From Lautropia sp. SCN 69-89 (GTDB lineage Bacteria; Pseudomonadota; Gammaproteobacteria; Burkholderiales; Burkholderiaceae_E), in assembly GCA_001724855.1 (NCBI GenBank), contig MEED01000001.1:124001-188000 (forward strand): a stretch of 64,000 nt of DNA, written 5' to 3'. Made by a program: the position numbers and the translations under genes. The notes under the pieces are model-generated. The model did no database searches, was not told the DNA's origin, and worked only from the letters and a program-made list of their open reading frames with translations. How positions within the stretch are numbered: the first letter of the stretch is position 1; every line of letters begins with the position of its first letter. Positions 19,215 through 27,345 of this stretch are shown here, piece by piece.

Positions 19215-19741
19215 TGCCCGACCCCGCCGTTCATCATCCACATCGGATTGCGGCGTCTGAACTGCTCGCGCTGCTCAGGTGTCAGCAGGCCTTCGACGCG
19301 ATCGGTGGTGTCGAGCATTTGTGCAACGCCTTGCTTGCGAATCTCGTGCATGCGATCCAGGGCCGCGACAATGGCCGTCCGGTCTCGCTTGGCGCCCCAC
19401 ATCGCGTCGCGCATTTTCGCCATCTCGTCCTGCATTCGGCCCATCAGCTCCCAGTGCCTCTTGCGGCTCTCGTCCTGAATCTTGGTCAGTTCGGTGCGCT
19501 GGCTCTCGTTCAGATCCGGCATCCAGGCTCCGCCTGCCGTGCCGCCCATCATTCCCGCTCCCATGCCCGTTCCGTAGCCGCCCATTGTTCCCGGGCTCAT
19601 GCCCATGCTCATTCCGCAGCCGCCCATCATCCCCGGGCCCATTCCCATTCCGTAGCCACCCATCATTCCGGGACCTGGCTGCGCCGATGCAAGCCCCGCG
19701 CCGAGCGCCAAGGCTGCCACAAGGGATCTTCCAGCAGTCAT
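19211..19741 (-). CDS. Spy/CpxP-like periplasmic protein with Met/Gly-rich head
   Basis: 176 residues. Signal peptide ends ASAQ, followed by a low-complexity Met/Gly region with repeated MMGG/GMGMGPG units (residues ~23-72), then a helical domain with LNESQRTELTKIQDES and LTPEQREQFRRRNP, the LTxxQ signatures of the Spy/CpxP (heavy-metal sensor/chaperone) family. The thioether-rich head should bind Cu(I). A Spy-like chaperone would protect periplasmic proteins under metal stress. I start at ATG 19741 before the signal peptide. Confidence 0.8.
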   Translation of the reverse strand: MTAGRSLVAALALGAGLASAQPGPGMMGGYGMGMGPGMMGGCGMSMGMSPGTMGGYGTGMGAGMMGGTAGGAWMPDLNESQRTELTKIQDESRKRHWELMGRMQDEMAKMRDAMWGAKRDRTAIVAALDRMHEIRKQGVAQMLDTTDRVEGLLTPEQREQFRRRNPMWMMNGGVGQ

Positions 19742-19805
19742 CTTCACCACAACCTCGCTTTCAGTTTGGAGCGGTCTCGACCCATTCGACGATTGCGCTC
19801 CTCGA

Positions 19806-19848
19806 CTTGGCTGCCGGATCCTCTTCCTATCGATTCCCGGCAGCCGAG
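19806..19848. repeat. Stem-loop between copI and the Spy-like gene
   Basis: Arms GGCTGCCGG and CCGGCAGCC, extended by wobble to about 12 bp, around a 19-base loop. It lies in the 161-bp gap downstream of copI on the leftward transcript. No U-run follows, so it could be an attenuator, processing site or weak terminator. Confidence 0.45.
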
Positions 19849-19902
19849 AGGAGAGTCGATAGAACGCGATGCCAGACGAGAGGGCTTCGCGTGAGGGCGA
19901 AT

Positions 19903-20469
19903 TTATTCCACCACGATCTGCCCCTTCATTCCGGCCTCGAAGTGCCCGGGGATCAGGCATGCGAAATCGACTGTGCCGGCCTTGTCGAACTGCCAGACCA
20001 GGCCACCACGTTGTCCGGGGGCCAAGGTCTGCATGTTGGACTCCGCATGCTTCATTCCCGGCATCTTGCGCATCGTCTCCGCGTGCGCCTTCAGCGCATC
20101 GATCGATCCAATCACGAATTCGTGTTCCATTGCGCCGGAGTTCTTCAGGAAGAAACGTATCGTCTCGCCCGCCTTCACGCGGACCGCCTGCGGCGTGAAC
20201 CGCATGGCGTCCTGCATGTCGATCGGGATTGTCCGGTCGACCTTGGCGGGGTCTCCGGGTTTACCCGGCGCTGACTCGCTCTGTGGGCCGTGCATGCCAC
20301 TCATTGAGTGTCCATCCATAGAGTGGTCGCCCATGGGGTGGTTGCCCATTGATTGGATATCCGCGCCTGGGGCTTTCGTTTCTGCGACGTGGGAGCCAGC
20401 GTGACCACCGGCCGCGAGCGCGATTGCGGGAAAGACGGCAAGCACGATTGTCGATGCGAACTTGATCAT
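19903..20469 (-). CDS. copI: CopI-like periplasmic cupredoxin
   Basis: 188 residues: signal peptide ending AIALA, a Met/His-rich linker (HPMGDHSMDGHSMSGMHG), then a cupredoxin domain with type-1 copper ligands visible as EHEF, VDFACLIPGHFEAGM (His, Cys, His, Met). CopI of purple betaproteobacteria is a periplasmic copper-tolerance protein. It follows copA-copB in the leftward set. ATG 20469 is chosen at the signal peptide; the longer frame runs into copB. A close paralogue is at 44063-44689. Confidence 0.87.
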   Translation of the reverse strand: MIKFASTIVLAVFPAIALAAGGHAGSHVAETKAPGADIQSMGNHPMGDHSMDGHSMSGMHGPQSESAPGKPGDPAKVDRTIPIDMQDAMRFTPQAVRVKAGETIRFFLKNSGAMEHEFVIGSIDALKAHAETMRKMPGMKHAESNMQTLAPGQRGGLVWQFDKAGTVDFACLIPGHFEAGMKGQIVVE

Positions 20470-20513
20470 GGTCTCGGTATGGCCGCTTTGTATCGGGTTG
20501 ATAGGATGAGAAC

Positions 20514-21467
20514 TCAGAACCACAGGCGTACACCGGCGACCCATCGGGTGTCGCTGACGCGATCGCCTGCGTTGCGCGACAGGTCTGCCGTGTCCCCGAA
20601 TTTGCGGATCCACTCGACACCCACGTAGGGAGCGAACTGCCGGGTGATTTCGTAGCGCAAGCGAATCCCGGCCGCTCCCTCGGACAGGCCGCTTCCGATG
20701 TCGAGAGCGGGATCGGCCTTGCCGTAAGCCGATACCTCGATGCGCGGCTGCAGGATCAGGCGTTGAGTGAGCAACAACTCGTACTCAGCCTCGAAGTTGA
20801 ACGCGGTGCGCCCATCCTTGCCAATGTAGAAGGTCGCGTCGACTTCGAACCAGTACGGTGCAAGTCCCTGGATGCCGAATGCCAGCCACTCCCTGCCGGG
20901 CCCGGTTCCACTGTCATAGCGCAGGCCGAGTTGCGTGTTCCAGTAGCTGGATATGGCGTGACTCCACAGCAGCTCCGCGCTCGCGTGCTCCAGTGTCCCG
21001 CCCGACCGTTCGCCCTCGGCCTTCACGACCGCGCGATCGTAGGTGCGTCCGAACCATGCCTGGGCGTCGTAGGAGAGCCCATTCCCGTCTCGGCCGTCGA
21101 AGCGTTCGAGGCGATCCACCAGCAGCGATGTGAAGCTTTGCTCGTCGGCCAGGGTGAGTTTCGGCACGTTCGTTAACGCGTACTGGCCCGTTCCGCGCAC
21201 GAAGCCCTCCGAGTATGCATCGGGATCCCGTGGTTCTGCGGAGCCTGTCGCGTTGGCAGGGGGCGACATGGCGCCGTGGTCCATGCCGGCGCCTAATTGC
21301 GCATCCGGCTGCGCGGCCCGAACCGGCGCAGTTGCCTCGCCCCGAGAATCGTGATGCGCGCCATGATCGGCAACACCTTCACGGCTCGTCGGAACCTGGG
21401 CCCAGGCGGCTGTGGCGCTGGCCATGGCCGTGGTGACAATCGCCGGGATGATTTGCTTTCCGATCAT
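20514..21467 (-). CDS. copB: CopB outer-membrane copper-resistance protein
   Basis: 317 residues. Signal peptide, a His/Met linker (VADHGAHHDSRG, GMDHGAM), then the CopB beta-barrel with LEHASAELLWSHAISSYWNTQLGLRYD, GIQGLAPYWFEVDATFYIG and a final aromatic strand ending in Phe. CopB lies in the outer membrane and is needed with CopA for copper tolerance. ATG 21467 has a strong AGAGAGGG site; an alternative ATG at 21491 overlaps the copA stop (ATGA). Paralogue at 44725-45714. Confidence 0.9.
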   Translation of the reverse strand: MIGKQIIPAIVTTAMASATAAWAQVPTSREGVADHGAHHDSRGEATAPVRAAQPDAQLGAGMDHGAMSPPANATGSAEPRDPDAYSEGFVRGTGQYALTNVPKLTLADEQSFTSLLVDRLERFDGRDGNGLSYDAQAWFGRTYDRAVVKAEGERSGGTLEHASAELLWSHAISSYWNTQLGLRYDSGTGPGREWLAFGIQGLAPYWFEVDATFYIGKDGRTAFNFEAEYELLLTQRLILQPRIEVSAYGKADPALDIGSGLSEGAAGIRLRYEITRQFAPYVGVEWIRKFGDTADLSRNAGDRVSDTRWVAGVRLWF

Positions 21468-21487
21468 CGATACCCTCTCTCGCTGGC

Positions 21488-23350
21488 TCATGCGACGACC
21501 ACCTCCCGGAACATTCCGGCATCCATGTGGAAGGCCAGATGGCAATGCCAGGCCCAACGACCCAGAGCGTCGGCCGTCACCAGGAAGCTGATTCGCTGTG
21601 CCGGCTGAACCGGAATCGTATGGCGGCGAGCAAGGAATCGCCCCTCGGGGCTCTCTAGCTCGCTCCACAGGCCGTGAAGGTGCATCGGGTGGGTCATCAT
21701 CGTGTCGTTGTGGAGGATCACGCGAGCCCGCTCTCCGTAGCGAAGCCTCACCGGCGTGGAGCTTCCGAACTCCTGGCCGTCGAACGACCAGGTATAGCGC
21801 TCCATGTTGCCGGTCAGATGCAGTTCAATCTCGCGCTCCGCGCCACGCGGATCAAGAGGTCCGCCCGTCGTCTGAAGGTCCGCGAGGGTCAAGACACGCC
21901 TGCCGTTGTTCCGGAGTCCTACCCCGGGGTCATCGAGGTTGCGGCGCGGCATGTCCACCCGCATGTCGGTGCTCGGGCCATACTCGGTTCGCGCATGCCT
22001 GACCAGGCTGCTCGCGGCGGATGCGCCAGTCATCCCCCCATGCATCCCGCCATGCATTGCGCCATGCATCCCCGCGTGCATGCCGCCGTGCTGGTCTCCG
22101 CTTCCTGTGCCAGGCGACCTCGACTTCCGTGCGGCGTCGCCATGATCGACGCCTTTGCCATGGTCCATTTCGCCCATCATGTCCGCCATCGACAGCCATT
22201 GGGGAGGATCCAGGGCCGGCACCTCTGCGGACAAGCCGGCGCGGGTGGCCAGAGTGCCCCGCGCGTAGCCGGTTCGCTCCATCGCTTGCGCGAAGATCGT
22301 GTAGGCCTCGTCGCGAGGCCGAACGATGACGTCGTAGGTTTCGCCAGGGCCGAAGCGAAACTCATCGACGCTCACTGGCTCGACGTCGACGCCATCTGCC
22401 TGCACCACCGTAAGCTTCAATCCCGGTATCCGGACATCGTAGAAAGTATTCGCCGCGCCGTTGATGAAGCGCAAACGGACGCGTTCGCCGGGAATGAACA
22501 CCCCGGTCCAGTTGCCCGCAGGGGTTACGCCGTTCATCAGGTAGGTGAGCGTGTGCGCGGACAGATCCGCCAGATCGGTGGGGTTCATCCGCATCTGGTT
22601 CCACATACGTCGTTCGTCGAGCGCCGCCGAGAGCCCATGTCGCTTCGCAGCGCGAATGAAGTTTCCCAGGGTGGGTTGATTGAAGTTGTAGTAGTCCCCC
22701 TGAACCTTCAGCTTCGCGAACACCCGCATCGGGTCTTCGTCGGTCCAGTCCGACAGTTGAACCACGTATGCACGATCGGAACCATGCCTCTCGCCGTAAC
22801 GGGGCTCGATCACGATCGCGCCGTACATGCCGGTCTGCTCCTGCATGCCCGAATGCGAGTGATACCAATAGGTGCCGCTTTGCTCGACCTTGAATTGATA
22901 GGTGAAGGTCTCTCCAGGAGCGATTCCTGCAAAGCTGATCCCCGGTACCCCGTCCATCTGAAACGGCAGGATGATGCCGTGCCAGTGAATCGACGTGGCC
23001 TCGCGAAGGCGGTTCGTGACGCGTATGGTGACGGTATCGCCTTCCCGCCAGTGCAAGGTGGGGCCAGGAATCGAGCCATTGATCGTCGTGGCCATCCTCA
23101 CGGAGCCGGTGAAATTGACCGGATTCTCGGCGATGACAAGATCGAACTCCGTACCGCGCAGCACGGGCGCAGTGCCCGTGGCGCTCGCTTCCGGGCGCGC
23201 CCAGGCGCGAGCGTTGAGGGCAAGTGATCCGGCAAGCACCCCGCCCGCGGCGAGGCCGTGCACGAAGCGACGCCTCGGGATAGCGATCGCGGATACGTGT
23301 CGTTGGAGTGGAAGCATGCGGCAAGGATCCATGGCGTGTTCTGGAGCCAC
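21488..23350 (-). CDS. copA: CopA multicopper oxidase (periplasmic, Tat-exported)
   Basis: 620 residues in the longest form. Twin-arginine signal RRRFVHGLAAGG, then three cupredoxin domains. Copper ligands are visible: SIHWHGI and YWYHSHSG in domain 1, THPMHLHGLW and WAWHCHLAFHMDAGM in domain 3. A Met/His-rich insert (repeated GGMH/GAMH, ~residues 387-450) should hold extra copper. It oxidises Cu(I) and sequesters copper in the periplasm. The start is uncertain: GTG 23350, ATG 23332 or ATG 23317 all precede the Tat motif. A symmetric copper box lies 41 bp upstream of 23350. Paralogue at 45739-47604. Confidence 0.92.
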   Translation of the reverse strand: MAPEHAMDPCRMLPLQRHVSAIAIPRRRFVHGLAAGGVLAGSLALNARAWARPEASATGTAPVLRGTEFDLVIAENPVNFTGSVRMATTINGSIPGPTLHWREGDTVTIRVTNRLREATSIHWHGIILPFQMDGVPGISFAGIAPGETFTYQFKVEQSGTYWYHSHSGMQEQTGMYGAIVIEPRYGERHGSDRAYVVQLSDWTDEDPMRVFAKLKVQGDYYNFNQPTLGNFIRAAKRHGLSAALDERRMWNQMRMNPTDLADLSAHTLTYLMNGVTPAGNWTGVFIPGERVRLRFINGAANTFYDVRIPGLKLTVVQADGVDVEPVSVDEFRFGPGETYDVIVRPRDEAYTIFAQAMERTGYARGTLATRAGLSAEVPALDPPQWLSMADMMGEMDHGKGVDHGDAARKSRSPGTGSGDQHGGMHAGMHGAMHGGMHGGMTGASAASSLVRHARTEYGPSTDMRVDMPRRNLDDPGVGLRNNGRRVLTLADLQTTGGPLDPRGAEREIELHLTGNMERYTWSFDGQEFGSSTPVRLRYGERARVILHNDTMMTHPMHLHGLWSELESPEGRFLARRHTIPVQPAQRISFLVTADALGRWAWHCHLAFHMDAGMFREVVVA

Positions 23351-23387
23351 GGATCCTATGGGCGCGCCGCTGTCGGTCTGCTGACGT

Positions 23388-23735
23388 CTACATTACCAAT
23401 TCGTAATGGACGGGGTGGCGCATCTGCCGGCTGTGCATGGCGCCGCCGTCAGGCACAGTCGCCTTGCCATCCCGAAGCCGCTTGTTGAGCGATTCTTCGG
23501 ATTCCGACATTCGGCGAAAGCTCGCGTCGTACCCCGCGGCGGCCAGTGCGATGATCATCGTCACGACCCCATACCGGTTCGAGTGCGAACGCGGGCGGTG
23601 CCGCCGGCGGGCGGTGCCGCCGAACAGTTCGACGGAAACCGAAACAACTCCGGGGATGTCTTGCAGCGAGCGGGTAACCGATGCCACGCACGATCCGCAG
23701 TTCATGCCGAGCACGTTCAGTTCGACTCCATTCAC
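23388..23735 (-). CDS. Small HMA-domain metal-binding protein (CopZ-like, variant)
   Basis: 115 residues. The HMA opening LNVLGMNCGSCVASVTRSLQDIPGVVSVSVEL contains the GMxCxxC Cu(I)/Hg(II) site, and the end IALAAAGYDASF fits the last helix and strand. The middle is odd: a basic stretch GTARRRHRPRSHSN replaces the usual short loop and strand. A 40-residue tail follows the domain. The start is GTG 23735 with GGAG 6 bases ahead. No signal peptide, so a cytoplasmic chaperone is likely. Its last codons overlap the copper box that serves copA. Confidence 0.7.
   Translation of the reverse strand: MNGVELNVLGMNCGSCVASVTRSLQDIPGVVSVSVELFGGTARRRHRPRSHSNRYGVVTMIIALAAAGYDASFRRMSESEESLNKRLRDGKATVPDGGAMHSRQMRHPVHYELVM
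23391..23408. promoter_or_regulatory. Putative copper-response box (site 3), inside the end of the HMA gene
   Basis: CATTACCAATTCGTAATG, a perfect 6-6-6 inverted repeat, 41 bp upstream of the longest copA oxidase start. It also encodes the final residues HYELVM of the upstream HMA protein. Core ATTAC-N6-GTAAT matches the other boxes. Confidence 0.6.
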
Positions 23736-23784
23736 GGGATCTCCAGGACGAAGCGAGAGGCTCAAGAGCGGAAGCCCCCCCGTT

Positions 23785-23819
23785 GGGAGCATCCTCCTGG
23801 CTACTAAAAGGAGGCTCCC
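23785..23819. repeat. Stem-loop upstream of the HMA gene
   Basis: GGGAGC-AT-CCTCCT pairs with AGGAGGCTCCC across a loop of ~10 bases. It lies in the 162-bp gap between the ScsB-like gene and the HMA gene. It may end the ScsB transcript or be part of a leader; no clear U-run is seen. Confidence 0.45.
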
Positions 23820-23897
23820 GGCTCCGCCGAGGGAACAGTAGAAGTTTTACCTTTCGGGGTTCACAGAGGAGCTGCGGAGGCAGCGCGTAGAGGCGAC

Positions 23898-26468
23898 TCA
23901 GTGCGCCGAGCCGAGCCCGGCAAGCGCCTCGAGCACGATGCCCTGTGTCAGCAGCTCCGGCAGCACGGCCGGCTGCTCCTGGCCGGGCTGGAATAGCAAA
24001 TACAGGGGCACGGAATTCCGGCCATGGCGGGCCAGCTCTGCGCTGATCTCTGGATCGCGACTCGTCCAGTCGGCGCGCAGACGCAAGACGTCGGCACGGG
24101 CCATCGCCTGCACGACCGACGCCCGATCGAGGACAAGCTGTTTGTTGACTTGACAGCTGACGCACCAGGCCGCCGTGAAATCGACGAACACCGGCCGCCC
24201 AGCAGCGCGCGCGCGCGCGACCGCGTCGACCGACCACGGTTGCCAGGCGGCGGCCGAGCCCGGCAAGCCTTCAGCACCTCGAGTCTCGCTCGTCACGGGC
24301 GCTAGCGCGAGTGTGTCGGCCGTCGGCCAGGCAATGGTGAGCCCCGCGGCAAGTGCCAGCACGGCAAGCGAGGCGGCCAGGATGCGCCGTCGCCGGGCAG
24401 CTGTCAGCGACAGGCGGGCCACTTGGGCGCGCTGAACGAACCGGCCGTACAGCCAGGCGGCTAGCGCCAGCAGCACGGCGCCGACGGCGAGCGCGAGCAC
24501 CGAGTCGATGCCAGCCTGCTGGCCAAGCACCCAGGCAAGCCAGGCCGCGGTGGCGTACATGGGAAACGCCAGCGCCTGCCGCAAGCTCTCCATCCAGCGC
24601 CCCGGTCGCGGCAGCCAGCGCAGCCACGCCGGAAACAGGCCGAGCAGCAGATAGGGCAGCGCCATTCCGAGGCCAAGCGCGGTGAACACGATCACCGTTT
24701 GCACGGCGCTGGCCGACAGCGTGAAGCCGAGCGCCGAGCCCATGAACGGCGCCGTGCAGGGCGTGGCAACGAGCACTGCGAGCACGCCGGAGCCGAACGA
24801 GCGACCCAGCGAGGAGCGGCGTCTGCGCTTGGATGGACGCGGGGCGGAGTCGAACTGTCCGAGCCGGGTCATCGCGGTGCCGAATTCAAACACGCCGGAA
24901 AAGTTCAGGGCGATCGCCACGAACAGCAGCGCCATCGAGGCCACGAATGCCGGTGACTGAAGCTGGAAACCCCAGCCTGCCGCCTGCCCTGCCGCGCGCA
25001 AAGCAAGCAGCGCTGCCGCGAGCACCCAGAACGAAGCGAGGACACCGGCCGAAAACGCCCAAGCGCTCGCGCGCGATGCGCTGCGTGCCGCCTGAATCTG
25101 CGCGGCATCGCCGCTGCCGCCATGGCGAGCAAAGCCCAGCACCTTCAGTCCGATGACCGGAAAAACGCAAGGCATCAGGTTGAGGATCAGTCCACCGATC
25201 ACAGCGAACAAGGCCGCAACGAGCAGATTCACGAGGCCGAAGTCGACGCTCGCGTCCGGTGCACTGCCACGGGCAGCCCGGCCAACTGTCGAATCCGTAT
25301 CGCCGATCGAATTCGTGCCGCCGATCGATTCGCCCCTGGCGTTCGGTCCGATCTGAAGGGCGCCCGGTGTCGGGCCATTCGATGACACCGCACGCTCGCC
25401 GGCGGAGCCGCCCCAGAAGCCGGGCAGCCGGAAGCTCGACGCGCTCGGGGGCGCACGGTCGGGAGCACCGGCCACCCGAGCGATTTCGACGCCCGCCGGC
25501 AGGGGCTGCTCGGCCATGACAGGACGCAGTTCGAAAACACGGTTGTCAGCCACGAGCACGCCTTCGGCAGCCTCGAGCGCCGTCTTCGGTGCGGCCGCAG
25601 CGGCTTTGGCTGTGTCGCTGACCAGCGCGACCTCAAGCCGACGCGGCGGCTGGCCGGCCGCCTCGATCGCATACAACGGCTGAGGCGCGGCGTTGCGAAT
25701 CAGGCCCTCGCGCAGCGGAAAGAACTCGGCCGAGCTCAAGGGCTCAGGCAGGCCGAGCGAAAGGCGCTCGTCTTCGACGGACACCGCCACTTCGAGCAGT
25801 TCGGTCGGCATGCGGGCTTGCGCCGCTTCGAAGAGCGCCGCGTGGGGTGTCGAGGGCGGCGCGGCGCCCTCGCGCACGACCGGCAGGACCAGCGCCACGG
25901 ACGCCTCGCCCGGAATGCAGATGTCGCGGCACATGAGCCAGGAGGCCTTGCCCTCGATGCGCAGTGACGGACCCTCCACCGTCGCGGGCACCTGCACCGG
26001 CACCGGCAGCACCATTTCACCTTCATAGCCATAGTTCGCCAGCGGTGGAATAAAGTGCCGCTGCGGCGCCGGCCACTGGATCGCGCCCGCTTCGAAGCCG
26101 GCGGGCAGGGTCAGTTCAAGTTGGGTCGGCAGACCCGAGTCGCCCGGGTTGCGCCAATAGGAATGCCAGTCCGGGTCATGCTGCAGCCGCAGACCCAGTT
26201 CGAGGGTCTGTCCGGGCGCGACTGCCGATTGCCGGGAAACGAGTTCGACGACGACGGCCTCAACGCGAATCGGGCCGCTGGCCGGCGCCGGCAGTTGTGT
26301 CAGCGCTAGGCCCTGCGTCTGTGCCTGCCCGTGCGCGTTCGTTTGGGGCAGCCCCGACGCAAGTGCGAGGACGATGGACAGCGCGGTCAGCACTGCACGG
26401 GACCGTCGGGCCTGCGCGGCAGGGATTCGTCGAACCGCAGGCAGTCTATTGAAGAGGCTCGGGAGCAT
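23898..26468 (-). CDS. scsB: ScsB/DsbD-like thiol:disulfide interchange protein
   Basis: 856 residues, matching the long ScsB type. Order: signal peptide, large N-terminal periplasmic domain with the pair CRDIC (~residue 190), an eight-helix DsbD-like membrane core with redox Cys in LMPCVFPVIG and VATPCTAPFMG, and a C-terminal thioredoxin domain with AAWCVSCQVNK. It moves electrons from cytoplasmic thioredoxin to periplasmic partners. Scs proteins were named for suppressing copper sensitivity, so the location agrees. No ScsC/ScsD partner is seen nearby. It is divergent from the CDF gene. Confidence 0.88.
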   Translation of the reverse strand: MLPSLFNRLPAVRRIPAAQARRSRAVLTALSIVLALASGLPQTNAHGQAQTQGLALTQLPAPASGPIRVEAVVVELVSRQSAVAPGQTLELGLRLQHDPDWHSYWRNPGDSGLPTQLELTLPAGFEAGAIQWPAPQRHFIPPLANYGYEGEMVLPVPVQVPATVEGPSLRIEGKASWLMCRDICIPGEASVALVLPVVREGAAPPSTPHAALFEAAQARMPTELLEVAVSVEDERLSLGLPEPLSSAEFFPLREGLIRNAAPQPLYAIEAAGQPPRRLEVALVSDTAKAAAAAPKTALEAAEGVLVADNRVFELRPVMAEQPLPAGVEIARVAGAPDRAPPSASSFRLPGFWGGSAGERAVSSNGPTPGALQIGPNARGESIGGTNSIGDTDSTVGRAARGSAPDASVDFGLVNLLVAALFAVIGGLILNLMPCVFPVIGLKVLGFARHGGSGDAAQIQAARSASRASAWAFSAGVLASFWVLAAALLALRAAGQAAGWGFQLQSPAFVASMALLFVAIALNFSGVFEFGTAMTRLGQFDSAPRPSKRRRRSSLGRSFGSGVLAVLVATPCTAPFMGSALGFTLSASAVQTVIVFTALGLGMALPYLLLGLFPAWLRWLPRPGRWMESLRQALAFPMYATAAWLAWVLGQQAGIDSVLALAVGAVLLALAAWLYGRFVQRAQVARLSLTAARRRRILAASLAVLALAAGLTIAWPTADTLALAPVTSETRGAEGLPGSAAAWQPWSVDAVARARAAGRPVFVDFTAAWCVSCQVNKQLVLDRASVVQAMARADVLRLRADWTSRDPEISAELARHGRNSVPLYLLFQPGQEQPAVLPELLTQGIVLEALAGLGSAH

Positions 26469-26551
26469 CGAGCCATTTTACCGGAGCTCTCCGGCCAGCT
26501 ACCCGCGTACGCTGGCTGCAGCAAACCGGCTACCGGGGAGTACGCAATGCC

Positions 26552-26582
26552 TTGACTCTGTAGCTGGTACATGGTTTGCAAT
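26552..26582 (+). promoter_or_regulatory. MerR-type promoter of the CDF gene
   Basis: -35 TTGACT (26552-26557) and -10 TGCAAT (26577-26582) are separated by 19 bp, the over-long spacer that MerR-family activators require. The left part (TTGACTCTGTA) is shared with the mer promoter at 51812 and nearly so with the promoter at 27299. No MerR-family gene lies beside it. Confidence 0.75.
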
Positions 26583-26634
26583 AGAGGCTGGCTTGGCGTC
26601 CGTGGGTCTGGGGCCATTCAAAGAAGGAATTCCA

Positions 26635-27267
26635 ATGAGCGATAACTGCGCCGACGACGAAGGACGCAACCTCGATGCCAGCCAAGCGGCCGATCGCCGC
26701 ACCCTGTGGCTGGTGCTGCTGATCAACCTCGGCCAGAGCCTGGCCGGCGTGGGCGTCGGGCTCTGGGCGTCATCCACCGCGTTGATCGGAGCGGGGCTGG
26801 ACAACCTGGCCGACGCCTCGGTGTACGGCGTGAGCCTCTATGCCGTCAGCCGCTCCCAGGCCGTCAAGGTGCGCGCTGCGCGCCTGTCCGGATGGCTCTT
26901 GATCGGCTTGGCCGTGATGCTGTTCGTCGAGGTGCTGCGCCGGTTCTTTGGCGGCGAGGCGCCGGTGGGGCCCGCGATGATGGTTATGGCGGCGATCAAC
27001 GCGGCGCTGAACATCGTCTGCCTGCGCTTGCTGAGGCGCCACCGTGGGCAGGACGTCAATTTCAAGGCCTCGGCCATCTTCACCAGCAACGACTCGATCG
27101 TGAACCTGTCGATCGTGCTGTCCGGTGCATTGGTGATGTGGTTGGACTCGAACCTGCCGGACCTGGTCCTCGGCCTGGTGGTGTCGGCGATCGCCGCCAA
27201 GGGTGGCCGGGAGATCCTCGCAGAAGCGGCCGAGGCCGGAGAAAAGGCCCAATCCGAGGCCGCCTGA
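26635..27267 (+). CDS. Short CDF-family cation transporter
   Basis: 210 residues with about six hydrophobic segments. The second-helix motif GAGLDNLADASVYGVSLYAV and the fifth-helix SNDSIVNLSIVLSGALV carry the paired Asp/Asn positions of the cation-diffusion family. It lacks the C-terminal cytoplasmic domain of normal CDF proteins (~300 residues), as in a known short subfamily found beside lead/cadmium genes. It would export Zn/Cd/Pb/Co from the cytoplasm. ATG 26635 has an AAGGAAT site. Its MerR-type promoter indicates metal induction. Confidence 0.8.
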   Translation: MSDNCADDEGRNLDASQAADRRTLWLVLLINLGQSLAGVGVGLWASSTALIGAGLDNLADASVYGVSLYAVSRSQAVKVRAARLSGWLLIGLAVMLFVEVLRRFFGGEAPVGPAMMVMAAINAALNIVCLRLLRRHRGQDVNFKASAIFTSNDSIVNLSIVLSGALVMWLDSNLPDLVLGLVVSAIAAKGGREILAEAAEAGEKAQSEAA

Positions 27268-27298
27268 CCAGCGGCGTCCAGAAGAGATGCGCCTGCAC

Positions 27299-27329
27299 TT
27301 GACTCTATATCCACTTTAGGGTGTGCAAT
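27299..27329 (+). promoter_or_regulatory. MerR-type (PbrR/CadR-like) promoter of the four-HMA ATPase
   Basis: -35 TTGACT (27299-27304), 19-bp spacer, -10 TGCAAT (27324-27329). The spacer begins CTATA, as in pbrA-type promoters. Transcription would start about 10-20 bases before the ATPase start codon, so the leader is very short. Confidence 0.75.
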
Positions 27330-27345
27330 CTCAGCCACCGAAAGA

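Noticed and set aside
19550-19680. Repetitive CCCATCAT/GGGCCCAT stretch as a possible CRISPR-like array
   Set aside because: It encodes the Met/Gly head of the Spy-like protein; units are irregular and have no spacers.
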